From Flavobacterium sp. (GTDB lineage Bacteria > Bacteroidota > Bacteroidia > Flavobacteriales > Flavobacteriaceae): DNA of 11,557 nucleotides. The notes under the pieces are model-generated. The model was not told the DNA's origin. It saw only the letters and a list, made by a program, of their open reading frames with translations, and searched no databases. This document shows, in pieces, positions 7,782 to 11,557 of this stretch. The stretch's first letter is position 1. The number at the start of each line of letters is the position of its first letter. The stretch lies in the NCBI GenBank assembly GCA_030152225.1, contig JASLHL010000150.1, positions 1 to 11,557 of the forward strand, given 5' to 3'. The translations under genes and the position numbers were made by a program.

Positions 7782-7817
7782 GTATTTAGATTAATTATAA
7801 ATAGTAGCTATAAGCAT

Positions 7818-7851
7818 AAAAAAAGCTACCTAATCGAAATTAGATAGCTTT
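7818..7851 (-). terminator. Intrinsic terminator of the cold-shock gene
   Basis: On the minus strand AAAGCTA, a mismatch and CTAAT pair with ATTAG and TAGCTTT around a 4-base loop (12 pairs and one mismatch, bases 7822-7851), followed by seven T (7824-7818). It lies 28 bases after the csp stop codon. It should separate csp from the nuo operon. The + strand side has no T-run, so it is probably one-directional. Confidence 0.85.
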
Positions 7852-7879
7852 ACTGTAACGGAAAATTATATATATATTC

Positions 7880-8080
7880 TTAATCTTCTATCACTTGTAC
7901 ATTAGTGGCAATAAGCCCTTTTTTACCTTGTTCCTCTTCGTAAGAAACGCGGTTACCTTGTTCTACGTTCTTTGTTTTTAAACCAGTGATGTGAACAAAG
8001 ATGTCTTGTTTAGTAGCTTCATTTGTAATGAAACCAAATCCTTTGTCTTCGTTGAAGAATTTAATTACGCCTGTGTGCAT
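7880..8080 (-). CDS. Cold-shock domain protein (CspA family)
   Basis: Single-stranded nucleic acid-binding protein of 66 residues, essentially one cold-shock domain (OB fold). RNP1 is KGFGFI (13-18) and RNP2 is DIFVH (26-30); Phe9, Phe15, Phe17, Phe28 and His30 supply the usual base-stacking surface. In the family such proteins act as RNA chaperones or translation and antitermination helpers; whether this copy is cold-induced cannot be told from sequence. It stands alone with its own predicted promoter and terminator, between the fatty acid and complex I operons. The predicted leader is only about 20 bases, unlike the long cold-responsive leader of E. coli cspA. There is no Shine-Dalgarno site, and the bases before the ATG are nearly all A and T. 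I give no gene number since flavobacteria carry several paralogues. Confidence 0.95.
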   Translation of the reverse strand: MHTGVIKFFNEDKGFGFITNEATKQDIFVHITGLKTKNVEQGNRVSYEEEQGKKGLIATNVQVIED

Positions 8081-8107
8081 TTTAAAAAAATAAAAATATT
8101 AGAACAC

Positions 8108-8115
8108 CAAATATA
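8108..8115 (-). promoter_or_regulatory. Predicted -7 box of the csp promoter
   Basis: TATATTTG on the minus strand, identical to the -7 box of the nuo promoter. It lies 27 bases before the csp ATG, putting the transcription start near 8103-8100 and the leader at about 20 bases. There is no exact TTTG or TTG at the expected distance; the nearest candidate is CTTTAG at about 8136-8131, 15 bases upstream. The -33 element is therefore weak or replaced by an activator. An imperfect dyad (TAGAACAC at 8100-8107 against GTGTCTA at 8127-8133) brackets the box. Confidence 0.6.
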
Positions 8116-8230
8116 TAGTTTTTTTAGTGTCTAAAGGGGCTGAATTTGAATTTTTTATTAAAAAATATTCCCACTTGTCTTTTTTTTAATTTTTCTTGTG
8201 TTTTCAACGCTTTAAAAGGGGTATTTTTAG

Positions 8231-8268
8231 AAAAAAATAGAGGGAACTAAATTTAGTTCCCTCTATTT
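8231..8268 (-). terminator. Intrinsic terminator of the fabH-accB-accC unit
   Basis: Bases 8235-8268 are a perfect palindrome: AAATAGAGGGAACTAAA followed directly by its reverse complement. Transcribed from the minus strand, this folds into a stem of about 15 pairs with a tight AATT loop, and the T-run continues to 8231 (seven T). It begins 17 bases after the accC stop. On the + strand the tail is only TTTGT, so activity should be mainly on the minus strand. Between it and the csp promoter (8116-8230) lie only A/T runs with no gene. Confidence 0.9.
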
Positions 8269-8285
8269 GTATTGGCATCTTGCGA

Positions 8286-9638
8286 TTATTCTTCTTCTAA
8301 TGGTTTCATGTGGAATGATTCCATGAAAGCCGTTGTATAGTTTCCTGCTTTGTAGTTTGGATCGTCCATCAACTGTCTGTGGAACGGAATTGTTGTTTTG
8401 ATTCCTTCGATAACAAACTCATCTAATGCACGTTTCATTTTGTTGATTGCTTCTTCTCTTGTTTGAGCAGTTGTGATCAACTTAGCAATCATTGAATCGT
8501 AGTTAGGCGGGATAGAGTACCCTGAGTATACGTGTGTATCTAAACGCACACCATGTCCTCCTGGTGCATGCAACGTTGTGATTCTTCCTGGAGAAGGTCT
8601 AAAGTCGTTGAATGGATCTTCTGCGTTGATACGACATTCGATCGAGTGTAATTTTGGCGTGTAGTTTTTACCAGAAATAGGCACACCTGCAGCCACTAAG
8701 ATTTGCTCGCGAATTAAATCGTAATCAATTACTTGCTCTGTGATTGGGTGTTCTACTTGGATACGCGTATTCATTTCCATGAAGTAGAAGTTGCGATCTT
8801 TGTCCACTAAGAACTCAATCGTTCCTGCTCCTTCATATTTGATGAATTCAGCAGCTTTTACAGCAGCTAATCCCATTTTGTCTCTCAATTCATCAGTCAT
8901 GAATGGAGAAGGAGTTTCTTCCGTAAGTTTTTGGTGACGTCTTTGGATCGAACAGTCTCTTTCAGATAAGTGACAAGCTTTTCCATAAGAATCTCCTACT
9001 ACTTGGATTTCGATGTGACGAGGATCAACGATTAGTTTTTCCATGTACATTCCGTCATTTCCAAAAGCAGCAGCTGCTTCTTGACGTGCACTTTCCCAAG
9101 CTTTTTCTATTTCTTCTTCTTTGAAGATCTCACGCATCCCTTTTCCACCACCTCCAGCAGTTGCTTTCATCATCACAGGGTAACCAATGGCTTTGGCTGT
9201 TTTTTTTGCGTGTTCTAAAGACTCTAACAACCCATCAGAACCTGGAACCGTAGGTACTCCAGCTAGCTTCATTGTTTCTTTTGCTGTTGCTTTGTCTCCC
9301 ATTTTCTCGATCATCTCTGGAGAGGCACCGATAAATTTTACTCCGTGCTCTTGACAGATTTTAGAAAACTTTGCATTTTCAGCTAAGAAGCCATATCCTG
9401 GGTGTATCGCATCAGCATTTGTGATTTCAGCTGCAGCGATAATGTTGGAAATTTTTAAATATGATAGGTTTGAGGGAGCAGGTCCAATACATACAGCTTC
9501 ATCAGCGAAGCGTACGTGAAGACTATCTGCATCTGCAGTTGAATAAACCGCTACAGTTTTAATTCCCATTTCTTTACACGTTCTAATGATGCGTAAAGCA
9601 ATTTCACCTCTATTAGCTACTAATATTTTTTTAAACAT
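8286..9638 (-). CDS. accC: Acetyl-CoA carboxylase, biotin carboxylase subunit (AccC)
   Basis: ATP-dependent carboxylation of the biotin on AccB using bicarbonate, the first half of the acetyl-CoA carboxylase reaction. It has 450 residues (E. coli 449). In order: the N-terminal domain starting [14 protein letters not shown] (4-17); the ATP-grasp domain with the glycine-rich lid [13 protein letters not shown] (158-170); RRHQK (233-237, Lys237); metal ligands Glu275 (TIEFL) and Glu288; [13 protein letters not shown] (289-301), with catalytic Arg292; and the C-terminal domain with ECRINAEDP (334-342). All active-site residues are present. Standing directly after accB and in a unit with fabH, it belongs to fatty acid synthesis rather than to a propionyl- or pyruvate-carboxylase set. 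accA and accD are not in this window. The 66-base gap to accB has no terminator. Confidence 0.97.
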   Translation of the reverse strand: MFKKILVANRGEIALRIIRTCKEMGIKTVAVYSTADADSLHVRFADEAVCIGPAPSNLSYLKISNIIAAAEITNADAIHPGYGFLAENAKFSKICQEHGVKFIGASPEMIEKMGDKATAKETMKLAGVPTVPGSDGLLESLEHAKKTAKAIGYPVMMKATAGGGGKGMREIFKEEEIEKAWESARQEAAAAFGNDGMYMEKLIVDPRHIEIQVVGDSYGKACHLSERDCSIQRRHQKLTEETPSPFMTDELRDKMGLAAVKAAEFIKYEGAGTIEFLVDKDRNFYFMEMNTRIQVEHPITEQVIDYDLIREQILVAAGVPISGKNYTPKLHSIECRINAEDPFNDFRPSPGRITTLHAPGGHGVRLDTHVYSGYSIPPNYDSMIAKLITTAQTREEAINKMKRALDEFVIEGIKTTIPFHRQLMDDPNYKAGNYTTAFMESFHMKPLEEE

Positions 9639-9704
9639 CTTCTGAAATTTTAAATTCTAATTTTACTTTTCTTCTTTGCAAGCAGAGAAGGGTTGTCTAA
9701 TTTC

Positions 9705-10193
9705 TTAAGATGGGTCAACTAAGAATAAAGGTTGATCAAACTCAACAGGTGACGAATCGTCAACTAAGATTTTTACAATTTTACCTGAAACTTCAGATTC
9801 AATTTCGTTGAATAACTTCATTGCTTCAATAACACAAACGACATCGCCAGGTTTGATTACAGTTCCTACTTCTGCGAAAGGAGCTTTATCTGGTGCTGGT
9901 TTTCTGTAGAATGTTCCAATGATTGGAGATTTTACAGTAATGTATTTTGCATCTTCTCCTGCTGGAGCTGCCGCTGCTGGAGCATCAGTTGCTACTGGAG
10001 CTGCCGCTGGAGTAGCTACAGCTGCTTGTGGCATAGATTGCGCTACTGGAACTTGTTGGATATACGTTGTTTCAGTGCTTCCCGTTTCTGTTGTTTTGAT
10101 GGTGATTTTAAAATCATCCATTTCTAATTTTACTTCTGTAGCTCCTGACTTCGCTACGAATTTGATTAGGTTTTGAATTTCTTTAATGTCCAT
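9705..10193 (-). CDS. accB: Acetyl-CoA carboxylase, biotin carboxyl carrier protein (AccB)
   Basis: Carrier that moves carboxybiotin between AccC and the AccAD carboxyltransferase. It has 162 residues in three parts: an N-terminal domain (1-35, starting MDIKEIQNLIKFV), an Ala/Pro-rich flexible linker (about 46-80) and a C-terminal biotinyl domain (83-160). The biotin site is EAMK, with Lys126 the attachment residue. SPIIGTFYRKPAPDKAPF (89-106) includes the protruding thumb that distinguishes acetyl-CoA carboxylase carriers from other biotinyl or lipoyl domains. The linker is encoded partly by a 15-base direct repeat. The gap from fabH is 36 bases, so the two probably share a transcript. Confidence 0.97.
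   Translation of the reverse strand: MDIKEIQNLIKFVAKSGATEVKLEMDDFKITIKTTETGSTETTYIQQVPVAQSMPQAAVATPAAAPVATDAPAAAAPAGEDAKYITVKSPIIGTFYRKPAPDKAPFAEVGTVIKPGDVVCVIEAMKLFNEIESEVSGKIVKILVDDSSPVEFDQPLFLVDPS
9962..10009. repeat. 15-base direct repeat inside the accB linker
   Basis: CTGGAGCTGCCGCTG occurs at 9962-9976 and again at 9995-10009 (+ strand), exactly 33 bases apart, so in frame by 11 codons. It codes for Ala/Pro-rich linker residues of AccB. Loss or gain of one unit would change linker length without breaking the gene. It may equally be plain codon repetition in low-complexity sequence. Confidence 0.7.
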
Positions 10194-10229
10194 ACTAATG
10201 TATTGGTTAGTTGTTTTTTCTAAATTAAT

Positions 10230-11225
10230 TTAACTATTGTAAGCCCACTTTAGGTATATTGATCCCCACGTGAATCCACCACCAAATGTAGCAAAAATGA
10301 TATTATCACCTTTTTTCAATTGGCTTTCGTAATCACACAGTAATAGGGGTAAAGTAGCAGAGGTTGTATTTCCGTATCGCTCAATGTTCAGTAAGACTTT
10401 AGATTCGTCTAGTCCCATGCGATGTGCAGTAGCATCGATGATGCGTTTATTGGCTTGATGTGCCGCTAACCAATTGATATCGGTATGCGTTAAATTGTTG
10501 CGTTGCATGATTTTTTCGCTCACATCTGCCATGTTGGATACGGCATATTTGAAAACAGTTTTTCCATCTTGGAACACATAGTGTTGTCTGTTGGCTACTG
10601 TTTCTGCGCTTGTTGGTAAAATAGAACCACCAGCGTCAATTTTTAAATATTCTCTTCCGATTCCGTCACTTCTTAGGTATTCATCCATAATTCCGTAACC
10701 TTCGGTATTGGGTTCAAATAGTACGGCTCCGGCAGCATCACCAAAGATGATACACGTAGCGCGATCGGTATAATCGATGATCGAAGACATTTTGTCTGAT
10801 CCAATTAACAATACTTTTTTGTATTTACCAGATTCAATATAAGCAGAGGCAACAGACATCCCATATAAGAAGCTTGAACAAGCAGCTTGTAGATCAAAGG
10901 CAAATGCATTGGTTGCGCCAATTTGAGTAGCTACGTATACACCTGTAATTGCTACAGGCATATCAGGGGTTGCTGTTGACAATAGAACTAGGTCTATCTC
11001 TTTTGGATCTATTCCCGATTTTTTAATTAAGTCTTCCGCAGCTTTAATAGCCATGTGGGAAGTTCCTTTGCCAGGTTCTTTAAGAATTCGTCGTTCTTTA
11101 ATTCCTGTTCGAGAGGTAATCCACTCGTCGTTGGTTTCAACCATTTTTTCTAAATCCGCGTTGGTCAACTTTGTCTCAGGCAAATAACAACCAACTGCAG
11201 TAATGGCTGCATGTATTTTTGTCAT
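10230..11225 (-). CDS. fabH: Beta-ketoacyl-ACP synthase III (FabH)
   Basis: Starts fatty acid chains by condensing an acyl-CoA primer with malonyl-ACP; in Bacteroidota the primers are probably often branched. From the chosen ATG it has 331 residues (E. coli 317). The catalytic triad is present: Cys116 (QAACSSF), His256 (AAHQANKRI) and Asn286 (YGNTTSA). Other marks are NDEWITSRTGIKER near the N-terminus, FGDAAGAVLFEP and the terminal GGGFTWGSIYLKW. The frame extends upstream to a TTG at 11258, adding 11 residues, but that extension does not resemble the family, whereas MTKIHAAITAVGCYLPE does. It sits between a strong rpmF terminator and accB, so it probably has its own promoter in 11226-11337, though I could not place it firmly. 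Primer preference cannot be read from the sequence. Confidence 0.96.
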   Translation of the reverse strand: MTKIHAAITAVGCYLPETKLTNADLEKMVETNDEWITSRTGIKERRILKEPGKGTSHMAIKAAEDLIKKSGIDPKEIDLVLLSTATPDMPVAITGVYVATQIGATNAFAFDLQAACSSFLYGMSVASAYIESGKYKKVLLIGSDKMSSIIDYTDRATCIIFGDAAGAVLFEPNTEGYGIMDEYLRSDGIGREYLKIDAGGSILPTSAETVANRQHYVFQDGKTVFKYAVSNMADVSEKIMQRNNLTHTDINWLAAHQANKRIIDATAHRMGLDESKVLLNIERYGNTTSATLPLLLCDYESQLKKGDNIIFATFGGGFTWGSIYLKWAYNS

Positions 11226-11337
11226 ATGGTGTTGCTTTACTTTATAAAAACATTCCAAAAAGAAGCGAAAATTACAAAAAAAAAACGAATTGGAGCTTTT
11301 TTAAGTCTTAAAACTCGTTGTCTCAGTAAATTTCAAC

Positions 11338-11368
11338 AAAAAAAAACTCTCACACACTGTGAGAGTTT
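11338..11368 (-). terminator. Intrinsic terminator after rpmF
   Basis: On the minus strand AAACTCTCAC (11368-11359) pairs perfectly with GTGAGAGTTT (11353-11344) around a 5-base loop, followed by nine T (11346-11338). It lies 20 bases after the rpmF stop. It should largely separate rpmF from fabH, two genes often kept together in bacteria; read-through may still link them. Confidence 0.88.
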
Positions 11369-11388
11369 ATTGTGTTTTTTTGAAAAGC

Positions 11389-11557
11389 TTATGCTTCTAC
11401 TGCTGTTGTTTTATCAATTACAACTTGTCCTCTGTAGTAAAGTTTTCCTTCGTGCCAGTAAGCTCTGTGGAATAAGTGAGCTTCACCAGTAACAGGACAA
11501 GTAGCGATAGTTGGAGCTACAGCTTTGTAGTGTGTTCTTCTTTTATCTCTTCTTGTT
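11389..11557 (-). CDS. rpmF: 50S ribosomal protein L32 (RpmF), 5' end cut by the window
   Basis: Small basic protein of the large ribosomal subunit. The last 55 residues are visible, beginning [15 protein letters not shown] and ending [11 protein letters not shown] before a TAA stop. [11 protein letters not shown] and the C-terminal [17 protein letters not shown] are typical of L32 in Bacteroidota. About ten N-terminal residues should lie beyond the window edge. Only one Cys is present in the visible part (TCPVTGE), so this is not the four-cysteine, zinc-binding form. The gene order rpmF then fabH is a common bacterial association of L32 with fatty acid genes. Confidence 0.93.
   Translation of the reverse strand, partial: TRRDKRRTHYKAVAPTIATCPVTGEAHLFHRAYWHEGKLYYRGQVVIDKTTAVEA

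Noticed and set aside
9671..9690. Hairpin between accB and accC as a terminator
   Set aside because: The stem is interrupted by a mismatch and is followed by A, not T, on the transcribed strand; at best a weak processing site.
11226..11258. TTG start giving an 11-residue extension of FabH
   Set aside because: The extra residues (MECFYKVKQHH) are unlike FabH N-termini, TTG starts are rare, and the ATG at 11225 gives a typical start.
11267..11293. Possible fabH promoter (TAATTTTC or TCTTTTTG as -7 box)
   Set aside because: Each differs from TAnnTTTG by one base and neither has a -33 TTTG at a suitable distance; in such A/T-rich DNA these matches are expected by chance.
11211..11492. Open frame of 93 codons on the + strand across the fabH-rpmF gap
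   Set aside because: It runs through the antisense of rpmF and its terminator, is low in complexity (poly-Lys, Leu runs) and resembles no protein I know.
1..11557. A new accessory or defence system
   Set aside because: Every gene is a recognised core function in a usual order for this phylum, with no mobile-element marks and no unexplained reading frame.

Overview
The window is a stretch of core chromosome from a member of the Bacteroidota, most likely the family Flavobacteriaceae (a Flavobacterium or Myroides relative; the genus is a guess). The reasons are the AT-rich sequence, the order rpmF-fabH-accB-accC, a short NuoG without its large C-terminal domain, separate nuoC and nuoD, a general lack of Shine-Dalgarno sites, and two promoter -7 boxes of the Bacteroidota form TAnnTTTG (both read TATATTTG). 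Every gene is on the minus strand, so transcription runs from high to low coordinates. Both window ends cut a gene: nuoJ at the left and rpmF at the right.

Layout in transcription order. (1) 11557-11338: the end of rpmF (ribosomal protein L32), closed by a strong intrinsic terminator. (2) 11225-8231: fabH, accB and accC, the start of type II fatty acid synthesis. AccB carries biotin, AccC carboxylates it, and FabH performs the first condensation using the malonyl unit made from the product. The set ends at a perfect 34-base palindromic terminator. (3) 8115-7818: a single-gene unit for a 66-residue cold-shock protein, with its own promoter, a very short leader and its own terminator. (4) 7733-1: a promoter followed by the complex I (NADH:quinone oxidoreductase) operon nuoA-B-C-D-E-F-G-H-I-J, which continues out of the window. 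Gene spacing is 2 to 34 bases, as expected for one transcript.

NuoE, F and G form the NADH-oxidising arm, NuoB, C, D and I the arm that carries electrons to quinone, and NuoA, H and J part of the membrane arm. All cluster-binding cysteines of NuoB, E, F and I are present. The exception is NuoG: it has 341 residues, lacks the molybdopterin-oxidoreductase-like domain, and has a changed cysteine arrangement where cluster N7 sits in the E. coli and Thermus proteins.

No stretch over 300 bases lacks a gene; the longest gaps are about 205 bases on each side of the cold-shock gene and are described below. I saw no mobile element, tRNA, CRISPR array or defence gene. This is an ordinary housekeeping region, and I found no new multi-gene system. 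The points most worth a second look are the NuoG C-terminus, a dyad upstream of the nuo promoter, and the promoter positions that settle two gene starts.
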